A stretch of DNA of 64,000 nucleotides, taken from positions 1,952,501 through 2,016,500 of the forward strand of contig NZ_CP040818.1 in assembly GCF_005887635.2 (NCBI RefSeq). Direction: 5' to 3'. Within the stretch, counting starts at the first letter, position 1. Each line of letters starts with the position of its first letter. This document shows, piece after piece, positions 20,481 through 29,411 of this stretch. This stretch comes from Paroceanicella profunda (GTDB lineage Bacteria; Pseudomonadota; Alphaproteobacteria; Rhodobacterales; Rhodobacteraceae). A model generated the notes under the pieces. It was not told the origin of the DNA. It saw only the letters and a program-made list of their open reading frames with translations, and made no database searches. A program made the position numbers and the translations under genes.

Positions 20481-21808
20481 TTCGATCCGTCGATGAGCCG
20501 GCGCCGCAGCCGGGAGGAGACATTGTCCATCACGATCACGATGCCGATGATCAGCACGATGATGTACATGGTGTTTTCCCAATCCTGCCCGGTGCGCATG
20601 GTGTCGGCAAGCTTCAGGCCGATGCCGCCTGCACCCAGCATGCCGATGACGGTGGCCGAGCGGGTGTTGGATTCGAGGAAGTAGAGCGACTGCGAGATGA
20701 ACACCGGCAGGATCTGCGGCATGATGCCGAACCAGGTGCGCTGGATCGGGCTGGCGCCGGTGGACTGCATGCCCTCCACCTGCCGGCGGTCGGCGTTCTC
20801 GATGGCTTCGGAGAACAGCTTGCCGAAGGTGCCGGTGTCGGTGAACCAGATGGCCAGGATCCCCGAGAGCGGCCCCAGCCCGAAGGCGCGGATGAAGATC
20901 AGCGACCAGATCAGCGCATCCACCCCGCGCAGGAAGTCGAACAGCCGCTTGAACGGCCCGCGCAGCCAGGCCGAGGGCGTGATGTTGTTCGCCGCGATGA
21001 AGGCCAGCGGCAGGGCGCAGAAGGCGGCCATCAGCGTGCCCACCACCGCCATCAGCACCGTGATGCCGAGCGCCTCGAAGATCTCGCCGTGCTGCCAGTC
21101 CTGGTTGCCGAGAAACTCCGACACCACCAGGGAGAGGTTGGACTGCCCGGGGTCCACCCGGTCTTCGGACGCGATGAGCGCCAGGGCTCCGGTGAAGCCC
21201 ACCCCGCGCAGGGGCGAGTTCCAGTCGAACCAGAAGTTCTCCCAGCCGGTGAAGTAGTTCATCAGCGTCACCTTCGAGCGGGTGACGATGAAGCGGGCAT
21301 AGCTGTCCGGGCGGCCCTCGATCTTGTTCGGCGCCACCTTCAGCCAGGGTTGCGGCGCGGAGAGCAGCACCGGGCCCTCGGGGCGGAAGGCGATGTCGGC
21401 GATGAGGGCGCCGTGGCGGTCGGTCATCCGCAGCCCGTCCGGGCGCAGGGCGATGTCGTAGCCGGCGTTCATCTCCACGTCCCAGCCGGAGGCGGCGGGG
21501 GTGATCCACTCCGGCAGGGTTTCATAGGTGTTGCGGCGGTTGCCCTCCAGCTCCACCTCCAGCGCGGCGGGGTCCTTCAGGCTCATCTCCACGTGGATCT
21601 TGTGGGCGTAGCTGTCGAGCGCCAGCAGCTCGGCCCGGTCGGTGTTCGCCCGGCCGAGGGCGGTGGACACGTCGAAGGCGTTCCAGACATAGACGGTGTA
21701 GAGCGCGAGCAGCAGCAGCCCGCCCAGCCAGGCCGCCTGGCGGCGGCGGTTCGGGGCGAGGGCCTTCGCATGGGTGGCGGCCAGCGTGTCGAAATCGGCG
21801 AGAGCCAT
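20477..21808 (-). CDS. phnE: Phosphonate ABC permease PhnE, second copy, with periplasmic insertion
   Basis: A membrane subunit of the phosphonate importer, 443 residues, against about 260-300 for a plain PhnE. The C-terminal about 220 residues are the BPD_transp_1 permease domain ([19 protein letters not shown], and [20 protein letters not shown]). Between the first helix (residues 26-43) and this domain lie about 170 soluble residues, probably periplasmic. The ATG at 21808 follows GGGAGGGGAGC; a TTG 15 bases upstream would bury this site. It follows the first phnE by 11 bases. Confidence 0.92.
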   Translation of the reverse strand: MALADFDTLAATHAKALAPNRRRQAAWLGGLLLLALYTVYVWNAFDVSTALGRANTDRAELLALDSYAHKIHVEMSLKDPAALEVELEGNRRNTYETLPEWITPAASGWDVEMNAGYDIALRPDGLRMTDRHGALIADIAFRPEGPVLLSAPQPWLKVAPNKIEGRPDSYARFIVTRSKVTLMNYFTGWENFWFDWNSPLRGVGFTGALALIASEDRVDPGQSNLSLVVSEFLGNQDWQHGEIFEALGITVLMAVVGTLMAAFCALPLAFIAANNITPSAWLRGPFKRLFDFLRGVDALIWSLIFIRAFGLGPLSGILAIWFTDTGTFGKLFSEAIENADRRQVEGMQSTGASPIQRTWFGIMPQILPVFISQSLYFLESNTRSATVIGMLGAGGIGLKLADTMRTGQDWENTMYIIVLIIGIVIVMDNVSSRLRRRLIDGSK

Positions 21809-21819
21809 GCTCCCCTCCC

Positions 21820-22740
21820 TCAATGCGCGCCGGGGCCGATCAACCGCCGGCGCAGCATGCCCGAGAGGTTGTCGATGGCGATGATGGTGATGATGAGCAG
21901 GGCCATGATGGCGACGATGTCGGCGCCGTAGCGCCAGTCCACGAAGGTCTTGAACTGCTGGCCCAGGCCGCCGGCGCCCACGAAGCCCATGATGGCGGAA
22001 GCACGCACGTTGATCTCGAAGCGCAGCAGCGCATAGCTCACCCAGTTCGGCATCACCTGCGGCAGGATGGCGAACCAGACCTTCTGGGCCCAGGAGGCCC
22101 CGGCCGCGTCCAGCCCTTCCCAGGCCTTCATGTCGGCGTTCTCGTTCACCTCGGAGTAGAGCTTGCCGAGTGCGCCGATGGTGTGGAAGGCGATGGCGGC
22201 CACCGCCGCGATCGGGTTCTTGCCGATGATGAAGATCAGGAACAGCGCGATGACGATCTCGGGGAAGGCGCGGGCGATGTCCAGCATCCGCCGGGTGGCC
22301 CAGACGATGGCCCGGTTCCGCACCAGGTTGCGCGAGGCCAGGATGCTGAGCGCCGCGCCGATCACGAAGCCGGTCAGCGTGGCGACCACGGCCATGTTCA
22401 CCGTCTCGAGCAGGTAATGCACATACGTGTGGGTGATGCCGTTCTCGGCATGCTGGACCGTGAAGGGAATGGTCCAGAACGACCAGCCCCTGGCCCAGGC
22501 GTCGGAGAGGATCTCGGCCGGATAGTCCAGCACGTGCGAGAAGCCGCCGAAGAAGCTGCCGGAATTGGCGTCCTCCGCCAGCCGGAAGCCGGCCACCAGC
22601 ATCGCCAGCACCAGCACGATCAGGATGCCGGTGTAGCTGCGCCGGCGCAGCTCGCTGCGGTCATAGGCTTCCGCGAGGGCGGCGAGCGGGCCTGCGGCGC
22701 CGCGGTGGGGCGGCTGCCCCGCGTCTGCGTCGAGCGTCAT
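21820..22740 (-). CDS. phnE: Phosphonate ABC permease PhnE, first copy
   Basis: A membrane subunit of the phosphonate importer, 306 residues. After a first helix (GILIVLVLAMLVAGF) it has the permease domain with ETVNMAVVATLTGFVIGAALSILASRN and the EAA-type loop KAWEGLDAAGASWAQKVWFAILPQVM, ending in ASAIMGFVGAGGLGQQFKTF. It probably pairs with the second phnE to form a heterodimeric channel. A hairpin separates it from phnD upstream. Confidence 0.93.
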   Translation of the reverse strand: MTLDADAGQPPHRGAAGPLAALAEAYDRSELRRRSYTGILIVLVLAMLVAGFRLAEDANSGSFFGGFSHVLDYPAEILSDAWARGWSFWTIPFTVQHAENGITHTYVHYLLETVNMAVVATLTGFVIGAALSILASRNLVRNRAIVWATRRMLDIARAFPEIVIALFLIFIIGKNPIAAVAAIAFHTIGALGKLYSEVNENADMKAWEGLDAAGASWAQKVWFAILPQVMPNWVSYALLRFEINVRASAIMGFVGAGGLGQQFKTFVDWRYGADIVAIMALLIITIIAIDNLSGMLRRRLIGPGAH

Positions 22741-22771
22741 GCGAAACCCTCTGCTGGGGGATGAATGGCAA

Positions 22772-22800
22772 AAGGGGCGCGCCCTTCCGGGTGCGCCCCT
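22772..22800 (-). terminator. Intercistronic hairpin between phnD and phnE
   Basis: AGGGGCGCGCCC and GGGTGCGCCCCT pair over 12 bases (one G:T) around a four-base TTCC loop. There is no T-run on the minus strand. Placed right after the binding-protein gene, it may act as an mRNA stabiliser or attenuator that keeps PhnD above the permeases. This is inference from position. Confidence 0.7.
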
Positions 22801-22816
22801 CTCCGGCGGGTGCCGA

Positions 22817-23731
22817 TCAGTTGGTGAGCTTGGCGCGGCGCGCGTCGATCACGGTCTCGTAGAAGGAGGGGTCGACCTCCACGTAGCCCTGGGCCTCACC
22901 GGCCTCGGAGGAATAGAAGCACTCCGGGTCGTCCTTCGGCAGGGCGAGGAGCGAGGCCTTCACCGCGTCCTTGACCTCCTGCGGCAGCGCGTTGCTCACC
23001 ACATTGGGGCCGTTCGGGATCAGCGGCGACTGCCAGATCTGCACGATGTCGTTCATGTCGAGCAGGCCCTTGTCGACCATCTTGCGCAGGTTGCCGTTGG
23101 AGTAGCCCTCGTCCCACTCGCCCACGCCGGAAACCCAGGTCACGCCCGCGTCCACGTCGCCGTTCAGCACCGCGATCACGTTCTGCTCATGGCCGCCGGA
23201 GAAGGAGGTGGAGCCGAAGAAGCTGTTCACGTCGTAACCCTGCTTGGGCAGCGCGACGGAGGGGATCAGGTAGCCCGAGGTGGAGTTCGGGTCGGCGAAG
23301 CCGAGGCGCTTGCCCTTCATGTCCTCGATGGTCTTGATGCCGCTGTCGGCGCGCGCGACCATCACCGAGTAGTAGCCGGTGGAGCCGTCCACCTGCTGGA
23401 CGGTGAGGATCGGGGTCACCGCGTCCGGGTTCTCGAGGTAGACGCCGGCATAGCCGGAGGCGCCGAGCTGGGCGTAGTCCAGGTTGCCGCCGAGCAGGCC
23501 TTCCATCACGCCGGCGTAATCCGCCGCCGGGTAGAGCGACACGGGCACGCCGAGCAGCTCCTCGAAGCGGGTCTTGATGCACTCGTTGGAGCGCAGGCGG
23601 TCGGCCTCGTTCTCGCCGCCGAGGATGCCGATGCGGAATTCCTTGATGCCGCCCATGCCGTCAGCGGAGGCCGATACGGCCGAGAGTGCAACAGCCGCGG
23701 TGCCGGCGGCCAGGATGGATTTGAGGAACAT
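22817..23731 (-). CDS. phnD: Phosphonate ABC substrate-binding protein PhnD
   Basis: A periplasmic receptor for phosphonates, 304 residues. MFLKSILAAGTAAVALSAVSASA is a Sec signal peptide. The mature protein has FRIGILGGENEADRL at its start, LYPAADYAGVMEGL, LDYAQLGASGYAG and the ligand-loop signature FADPNSTSGYLIP, where the Ser-Thr-Ser run binds the phosphonate oxygens in PhnD proteins. The ATG at 23731 heads the signal peptide; the frame extends further upstream only through repeat sequence. Confidence 0.94.
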   Translation of the reverse strand: MFLKSILAAGTAAVALSAVSASADGMGGIKEFRIGILGGENEADRLRSNECIKTRFEELLGVPVSLYPAADYAGVMEGLLGGNLDYAQLGASGYAGVYLENPDAVTPILTVQQVDGSTGYYSVMVARADSGIKTIEDMKGKRLGFADPNSTSGYLIPSVALPKQGYDVNSFFGSTSFSGGHEQNVIAVLNGDVDAGVTWVSGVGEWDEGYSNGNLRKMVDKGLLDMNDIVQIWQSPLIPNGPNVVSNALPQEVKDAVKASLLALPKDDPECFYSSEAGEAQGYVEVDPSFYETVIDARRAKLTN

Positions 23732-24059
23732 GTGTATCTCCAGTCTCAGGATCGCGCCCGCCGAGGCGGGCTGGGATGTCGGGCCCGCCGGGGCGGGGGG
23801 AAGCGGGTCCCACCAGGGTGGGGGGAAGCGTGTCCCGCCGGGGCGGGGGTGATGTCGGCCCCCGCGCCAGCGGGAGGGTCGGGCCCCGCCGGGGCGGGAG
23901 GGCGCTGGTCGTCCGCCCCGGCGGGGCGTCGGTGTTCCCCTCCGGCGAAGCGCGTGCTTCGCCGGGGCGAGGGGGGGCAGGTCGCCCTGCCGGGGCAGGG
24001 TGACGGCGTGCCTCGCCGGGGCGGCGCGTTCAGGCCCCGCCGGGGAGAGGCGTCGGGCG
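23732..24059. repeat. GC-rich degenerate repeat block between phnC and phnD
   Basis: About 300 bases made largely of variants of CCCGCCGGGGCGG spaced 20-45 bases apart (for example at 23776, 23838, 23886, 23915 and 24030). Many variants are locally palindromic (CCCCGCCGGGG), and both strands have runs of four or more G. It splits two genes that are normally adjacent in phnCDE operons. No promoter is visible inside it. Confidence 0.75.
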
Positions 24060-24881
<822 letters not shown>

Positions 24882-24951
24882 GAGTGGCTCCGCGGATGAT
24901 GTCTCTGGGAGGCCGGATACGGGTCCGCGGTGTCGCATTGTTTGCAGTTGG

Positions 24952-24969
24952 GTGGAGCTTTTGTGACAG
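24952..24969 (-). promoter_or_regulatory. Pho-box-like half-site upstream of phnC
   Basis: Read on the minus strand: CTGTCAC, AAAA, GCTCCAC. The first seven bases match the alphaproteobacterial Pho-box half-site (CTGTCAT/C) exactly, but the second half matches at only three positions. It lies 70 bases before the phnC start. PhoB control of phn genes is well established in other bacteria; it is inferred here. Confidence 0.4.
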
Positions 24970-25109
24970 GCGGGCCGCCGGGCCCGGTTTCGGCCTCCGC
25001 GCCCCGGGCGGGGCCCGCCGGGCTGCCGCGCGCGCAGGCAGATGCCCCCAGCGCCGGCAGGGGCGGCGGCGCCGGTGGGCCAGGGGGAGGGGGGCGGAGA
25101 ATCAGCCCG

Positions 25110-25868
25110 TCAGGCGCCGGGGAAGCTCTTCTCGTCGACGACGAGCTGCACCAGGTCGGCGTTGAACCAGGTCCGGCCCAGTTCCACCGGCGCGCGGTCC
25201 GCGCCGATGTTGAGCGACAGCGCGCAGAGCACCGGCGCGCCCTCCGGCAGGCGCAGGGTGCGGGCCACGATGCCGGTGGCGCGCTCCGCCGTCAGCCGGG
25301 TCCACTTGCGGGTGTAGTCCGCCACCCCGCAGCGGCGCAGCGCCTCGGTGACGGAGCGGCTCTCGCGCAGGTGCCTCGGCAGCTCGGGCAGGCGCTCGGC
25401 CGGGAACAGCGAATGCCCGCAGGTGAGCGGCTGGCCGTCGGCGAGGCCGGTGCCCTCGTAGACATGGGCGGGCGCGCCGGGGGCGATCTCCAGATGAGCG
25501 GCCTCGCGCGCGGTCACCGCCAGGGTCTCCAGCCGGGTGATCTCGCGCGCGGGCGTCTGGCCGGCGTCCGTGAGGTTCTGCGCAAAGCGGGTGCGCGTGC
25601 CCAGCCGGTAGTCGACGGGCGCCGTGGCGACGAAGGCCCCCGCGCCGCGCCGCACGTGGATGAGGCCCGCCTCCTGCAGCGCGGCCACCGCCCGGCGCGC
25701 GGTGTGGCGGTTCACCCCGAACCGGTCCGAGAGCGCCGCCTCCGTGGGCAGTTTCGCGCCCGGGGCGTAGCGGCCGGAGGCGATGTCCTCGCGCAGCGCC
25801 TCGCGGATCTGCTCCCAGATCGCCTGTCTGCCGCCGCCCGGCGGGCCCCCGTTCACCATCTCGTCCAT
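25110..25868 (-). CDS. phnF: GntR/HutC-family repressor of phosphonate genes, PhnF
   Basis: A 252-residue regulator. Residues 13-80 form the GntR winged helix (AIWEQIREALREDIASGRYAPGAKLPTEAALSDRFGVNRHTARRAVAALQEAGL), followed by a UTRA ligand domain with VYEGTGLADGQPLTCGHSLFP. It is encoded between phnC and phnG and faces phnG across TGTCTA repeats, the arrangement of PhnF. The ATG at 25868 follows GGAGCAGGT; an upstream in-frame extension is Gly/His/Pro repeat sequence. Confidence 0.92.
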   Translation of the reverse strand: MDEMVNGGPPGGGRQAIWEQIREALREDIASGRYAPGAKLPTEAALSDRFGVNRHTARRAVAALQEAGLIHVRRGAGAFVATAPVDYRLGTRTRFAQNLTDAGQTPAREITRLETLAVTAREAAHLEIAPGAPAHVYEGTGLADGQPLTCGHSLFPAERLPELPRHLRESRSVTEALRRCGVADYTRKWTRLTAERATGIVARTLRLPEGAPVLCALSLNIGADRAPVELGRTWFNADLVQLVVDEKSFPGA

Positions 25869-25939
25869 ACCTGCTCCGTGTCCCTCCGGCCCGTGTCTTT
25901 CTGGCCCGTGTCCTTCTGATCCGTGGCCGGCCGCTCGGC

Positions 25940-25957
25940 CCGTCATGGAAGCGTCAC
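25940..25957 (+). promoter_or_regulatory. Pho-box-like direct repeat upstream of phnG
   Basis: CCGTCAT, GGAA, GCGTCAC: two seven-base half-sites in direct repeat with the 11-base period of PhoB sites. They match CTGTCAT/C at six and five positions. It lies about 85 bases before the phnG start. No clear -10 follows at the expected distance, so the functional assignment is tentative. Confidence 0.45.
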
Positions 25958-25997
25958 CGAACGCCCCCTTGCTTCAAAGGCGATTCGACGCTAAGAA

Positions 25998-26043
25998 TTT
26001 GTCTAGATGTCTAGTTATATAGACAAATCGGGAAGGTGTCTAG
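25998..26043 (+). promoter_or_regulatory. PhnF operator cluster in front of phnG
   Basis: TTTGTCTA (25998-26005) and TAGACAAA (26020-26027) form a perfect eight-base inverted repeat with a 14-base spacer. Direct copies of TGTCTAG start at 26000, 26008 and 26037, the last reaching the GTG start of phnG. GntR/PhnF regulators are known to bind TGTCTA/TAGACA-type sites, so bound protein here would block phnG transcription or initiation. A -10-like TTATAT lies within it at 26015. Confidence 0.75.
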
Positions 26044-26534
26044 TGGAACAGGCGAAAACGGAACCCGCGCTGTCGCGCAACGACGGACCGGCAGAGCAGA
26101 CGACTGCCCGACAGGGCTGGATGGGGCTTCTGGCGCGCGCCGGGGCCGGAGATCTCGCCGCGCTCTGGGCAGAGGCGGGGCTGGCGCCGCGCTTCACCTG
26201 GGCGCGGGCGCCGGAATTCGGCGGCGTGATGGTGCGCGGCCGGGCCGGGGGCTCGGGTGCGCCGTTCAACCTCGGCGAGATGACCGTGACGCGCTGCGCG
26301 CTCACGTTGGAGGGCGGCGCGGTGGGCCATGCCTGCGTGGCCGGGCGGGACCGGGAGAAGGCCCGCATCGCCGCCCTGTGCGACGCGCTGATGCAGACGG
26401 AGGCGGCCGACACGGTGCGCGCCCGCATCCTCGCGCCGCTGGAGGCGCGGATGCAGGCCGCCCGCCAGGCCCGCGCCGCGAAGGCGGCGGCCACGAAGGT
26501 CGATTTCTTCACCATGGTCCGGGGGGACAACTGA
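26043..26534 (+). CDS. phnG: C-P lyase core subunit PhnG
   Basis: A subunit of the PhnGHIJ carbon-phosphorus lyase core, 163 residues from GTG 26043. The PhnG pattern is clear: WMGLLARAGAGDLAALW, RAPEFGGVMVRGRAGGSGAPFNLGEMTVTRC, GHACVAGRDREKARIAALCDAL and TKVDFFTMVRG at the end. GGAAGG lies seven bases before the GTG. An in-frame ATG at 26007 sits inside the operator and lacks a ribosome site, so I prefer the GTG. Its stop overlaps the phnH start (TGATG). Confidence 0.93.
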   Translation: MEQAKTEPALSRNDGPAEQTTARQGWMGLLARAGAGDLAALWAEAGLAPRFTWARAPEFGGVMVRGRAGGSGAPFNLGEMTVTRCALTLEGGAVGHACVAGRDREKARIAALCDALMQTEAADTVRARILAPLEARMQAARQARAAKAAATKVDFFTMVRGDN

Positions 26535-27100
26535 TGCAGGCCGAGACGCTTTCCGGCGGATTCGGGGACACGGCGCGCGACGCCGCCCGCGCCTTCCGCG
26601 CCGTGCTTGACGCGATGGCCCGCCCGGGCACGCTGCACACGCTGGCCGGGGTGGCGCCGCCGGCGCCGCTGCCCGTCGCCTCCGGCGCCGTCGCGCTGAC
26701 GATGTGCGACCCGGAAACCCCGGTCTGGCTGGCGCCGTCGCTGGCCACGCCGCAGGTGGAGGGCTGGTTGCGCTTCCACACCGGCGCGCCGCTTGCCCCG
26801 CGCGATGAGGCGATGTTCGCCTTCGGAGGCTGGGAGGAGATGCTCCCGCTCGACGATTTCGCCATCGGCACGGCGGAGTTCCCGGACCGCTCCGCCACCC
26901 TGGTGGTGAGCCTGCCGGAGCTCGCCGCCACCGGCGCGCGCCTCACCGGGCCGGGCATCCGCGAGGCCGCGGCGCTGAGCCTGCCGGAGACGGCGGCCTT
27001 CGCGCGCAACGCCCTGCTCTACCCGCTGGGGCTGGACTTCATCTTCACCTGCGGCAGCCGCCTCGCGGCGCTGCCGCGCACCACCATCGTGGAGGGCTGA
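26534..27100 (+). CDS. phnH: C-P lyase core subunit PhnH
   Basis: A 188-residue subunit that forms the dimerising part of the PhnGHIJ core. It contains AFRAVLDAMARPGTLHTL near the N-terminus, as in other PhnH proteins, then TPVWLAPSLATPQVEGWLRFHTGAPL and a C-terminal FARNALLYPLGLDFIFTCGSRLAALPRTT. Length and motifs are normal. It is translationally coupled to phnG and lies three bases before phnI. Confidence 0.94.
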   Translation: MQAETLSGGFGDTARDAARAFRAVLDAMARPGTLHTLAGVAPPAPLPVASGAVALTMCDPETPVWLAPSLATPQVEGWLRFHTGAPLAPRDEAMFAFGGWEEMLPLDDFAIGTAEFPDRSATLVVSLPELAATGARLTGPGIREAAALSLPETAAFARNALLYPLGLDFIFTCGSRLAALPRTTIVEG

Positions 27101-27103
27101 CAC

Positions 27104-28207
27104 ATGTATGTTGCCGTGAAGGGTGGCGAGCGCGCCATCGAGAACGCCCACGCTTGGCTGGCGGAGGAGCGCCGGGGCGATGTCACGGTGCCCGAACTCT
27201 CCGTGGCGCAGATCCGCGAGCAGATGCATCTGGCGGTGAGCCGGGTGATGGCCGAGGGCTCGCTCTACGACCCCGACCTCGCCGCGCTCGCCATCAAGCA
27301 GTCGCGCGGAGACCTGATCGAGGCGATCTTTCTCATCCGCGCCTACCGCACCACCCTGCCGCGCTTCGGCGCCAGCCGGCCGGTGGAGACCGCCGGGATG
27401 GCCTGCATCCGCCGGGTGTCGGCCACGTTCAAGGACGCGCCGGGCGGCCAGGTGCTGGGCCCCACCTTCGACTACACGCACCGGCTGCTGGACTTCGCGC
27501 TGGCCGCCGAGGGCGAGGTGCCGCCCGCGCCCGAGGCCGCGCCGGCCGCGGGCCCGGTGCCGCACATCACCGGCTTTCTCAACCGCGAGGGGCTGATCCA
27601 GCAGGAGCACCCCTTCGAGGCCACGCCGCCCGACCTCACCCGCGAGCCGCTGGAAACCCCGGCCGACCGGGCGCTGCGCCTGCAGGCGCTGGCGCGCGGC
27701 GACGAGGGCTTCATCCTCGGCCTGGGCTATTCCACCCAGCGCGGCTACGCGAAGAACCACGCCTTCGTGGCCGAGCTGCGCATCGGCGCGGTGGAGGTGG
27801 CGTTGGACATTCCCGAGCTGGGCTTCGCCGTCACCATCGCCGAGATCGAGGTGACGGAGTGCGAGACAGTGAACCAGTTCAAGGGCTCGAAGGTCGAGCC
27901 GCCGCAGTTCACCCGGGGCTACGGGCTCGCCTTCGGCATGGCCGAGCGCAAGGTGATCTCGATGGCGCTGGTGGACCGGGCGCTGCGCTGGCGCGAGCTG
28001 GGCGAGGATTTCGTCGGCGCCCCGGCGCAGGACGAGGAATTCGTGCTCTACCATTGCGACAGCATTCAGGCGACCGGCTTCGTCGAGCATATCAAGCTGC
28101 CGCATTACGTCGATTTCCAGGCCGAGCTGGAGCTGGTGCGCCGGATGCGGCGCGAGGCCACCGCGGCACAGGCCGAGGCCCAGGCCATGAAGGAGGCCGC
28201 CGAATGA
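27104..28207 (+). CDS. phnI: C-P lyase core subunit PhnI
   Basis: A 367-residue core subunit. PhnI, with PhnG/H/L, joins the phosphonate to ATP ribose, releasing adenine, to give the 5-triphosphoribosyl phosphonate. MYVAVKGGERAIENAHAWL is the typical PhnI start, followed by VAQIREQMHLAVSRVMAEGSLYDPDLAALAIKQS and the conserved LGLGYSTQRGYAKNHAFVAELRIG. The length is normal. The stop overlaps the phnJ start as ATGA. Confidence 0.95.
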   Translation: MYVAVKGGERAIENAHAWLAEERRGDVTVPELSVAQIREQMHLAVSRVMAEGSLYDPDLAALAIKQSRGDLIEAIFLIRAYRTTLPRFGASRPVETAGMACIRRVSATFKDAPGGQVLGPTFDYTHRLLDFALAAEGEVPPAPEAAPAAGPVPHITGFLNREGLIQQEHPFEATPPDLTREPLETPADRALRLQALARGDEGFILGLGYSTQRGYAKNHAFVAELRIGAVEVALDIPELGFAVTIAEIEVTECETVNQFKGSKVEPPQFTRGYGLAFGMAERKVISMALVDRALRWRELGEDFVGAPAQDEEFVLYHCDSIQATGFVEHIKLPHYVDFQAELELVRRMRREATAAQAEAQAMKEAAE

Positions 28208-29082
28208 CCGACATGAGCCAGGATTACAACTTCGCCTATCTCGACGAGCAGACCAAGCGGATGATCCGCCGCGCGCTGCTCAAGGCCGTGGCCATTCCCG
28301 GCTATCAGGTGCCCTTCGCCAGCCGCGAGATGCCGATGCCCTACGGCTGGGGCACCGGCGGCGTGCAGGTGACCGCGGCCTGCCTCACCCCCGAGGACCG
28401 GCTGAAGGTGATCGACCAGGGCGCGGACGACACGACGAACGCCGTCTCCATCCGCAAGTTCTTCGAACGCACGGCGGATGTGGCCGTCACCGAAGCCACG
28501 TCGGAGGCGAGCATCATCCAGACCCGCCACCGCATCCCCGAGGCGGCGCTGACCGAGGAGCAGATCCTCGTCTATCAGGTGCCGATCCCCGAGCCGCTGC
28601 GCTTTCTCGAGCCGCGCGAGAGCGAGACGCGCAAGATGCACGCGCTCGAGGAATACGGGCTGATGCATGTGAAGCTCTACGAGGACATCGCCAAGAACGG
28701 CCACATCGCCACCGCCTTCGCCTATCCGGTGAAGGTGGAGGGGCGCTACGTGATGGACCCCTCGCCGATCCCGAAGTTCGACAACCCCAAGATGGACGAT
28801 TGCCCGGCGCTGCAGCTCTTCGGCGCCGGGCGCGAGCAGCGCATCTACGCGGTGCCGCCCTTCACGAAGGTGGTGAGCCTCGATTTCGAGGACCACCCGT
28901 TCGAGGCCGGCTCCGCCCCGCACGATTGCGCGCTGTGCGGCGCGCCGGACAGCTATCTCGACGAGGTGATCATCGACGATGAGGGCGGGCGGATGTTCGT
29001 CTGCTCGGACACCGACCATTGCAGCACCCGCCGCAAGGCCGGGCACACCGGGGCGCTGGGCGTGCCGGAGGCCTTCGCATGA
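28204..29082 (+). CDS. phnJ: C-P lyase radical SAM subunit PhnJ
   Basis: The catalytic subunit that breaks the carbon-phosphorus bond using S-adenosylmethionine and a 4Fe-4S cluster, 292 residues. Cys242, Cys245 and Cys267 correspond to the cluster ligands and Cys273 to the thiyl-radical Cys272 of E. coli. Gly33 in AIPGYQVPF corresponds to the glycyl position. The non-canonical cysteine pattern (CALC, then CSDTDHC) is the PhnJ hallmark. The ATG at 28204 overlaps the phnI stop, and the longer frame upstream is a shadow of phnI. Confidence 0.96.
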   Translation: MTDMSQDYNFAYLDEQTKRMIRRALLKAVAIPGYQVPFASREMPMPYGWGTGGVQVTAACLTPEDRLKVIDQGADDTTNAVSIRKFFERTADVAVTEATSEASIIQTRHRIPEAALTEEQILVYQVPIPEPLRFLEPRESETRKMHALEEYGLMHVKLYEDIAKNGHIATAFAYPVKVEGRYVMDPSPIPKFDNPKMDDCPALQLFGAGREQRIYAVPPFTKVVSLDFEDHPFEAGSAPHDCALCGAPDSYLDEVIIDDEGGRMFVCSDTDHCSTRRKAGHTGALGVPEAFA

Positions 29083-29411
29083 TAAACCAGCTGCGCCTCT
29101 ACCAGCTCTTTCCGGCGACCGCCGCCGCCTTCCATGCCCGGTTCCGCGACCACGCGGCGCGGATCATGCGCGGCCACGGCTTCCGCATTCTCGCGATGTG
29201 GGAGACGGGGGAGGGCGACAGCCTCGCCTTCGCCTATCTGCTCGCCTGGGCCGACGAGGCCGAGATGGCGGCTGGCTGGGCCGCGTTCATGGCGGATGCG
29301 GACTGGGCGCGCATCAAGCGCGAGACGCTCGAAACCCCGATCGTCGGGCGCATCGAGGACCGTGTCCTGCGCCCCACAGAGTATTCCGCCGCACTGGGAG
29401 ACATCGCATGA
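29079..29411 (+). CDS. NIPSNAP-like small protein inserted in the C-P lyase operon
   Basis: A 110-residue protein starting MINQLRLYQLFPATAAAFHARF. The pattern of an LRLY strand, a helix with HARFRDHAARIMRGHGF, FRILAMWETGEGD, LLAWADEAEMAAGWAAFMADADWARIKRET is that of NIPSNAP/dimeric alpha-beta barrel proteins. Its ATG overlaps the phnJ stop, and its stop overlaps the phnK start, both as ATGA, so it is translated with the C-P lyase genes. No such gene occurs in the E. coli phn operon. A role in binding or removing a reactive product is possible but unproven. Confidence 0.85.
   Translation: MINQLRLYQLFPATAAAFHARFRDHAARIMRGHGFRILAMWETGEGDSLAFAYLLAWADEAEMAAGWAAFMADADWARIKRETLETPIVGRIEDRVLRPTEYSAALGDIA

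Noticed and set aside
26007..26042. ATG at 26007 as the phnG start
   Set aside because: It lies inside the TGTCTA operator, lacks a ribosome site, and adds residues not seen in PhnG. The GTG at 26043 has GGAAGG at proper spacing.
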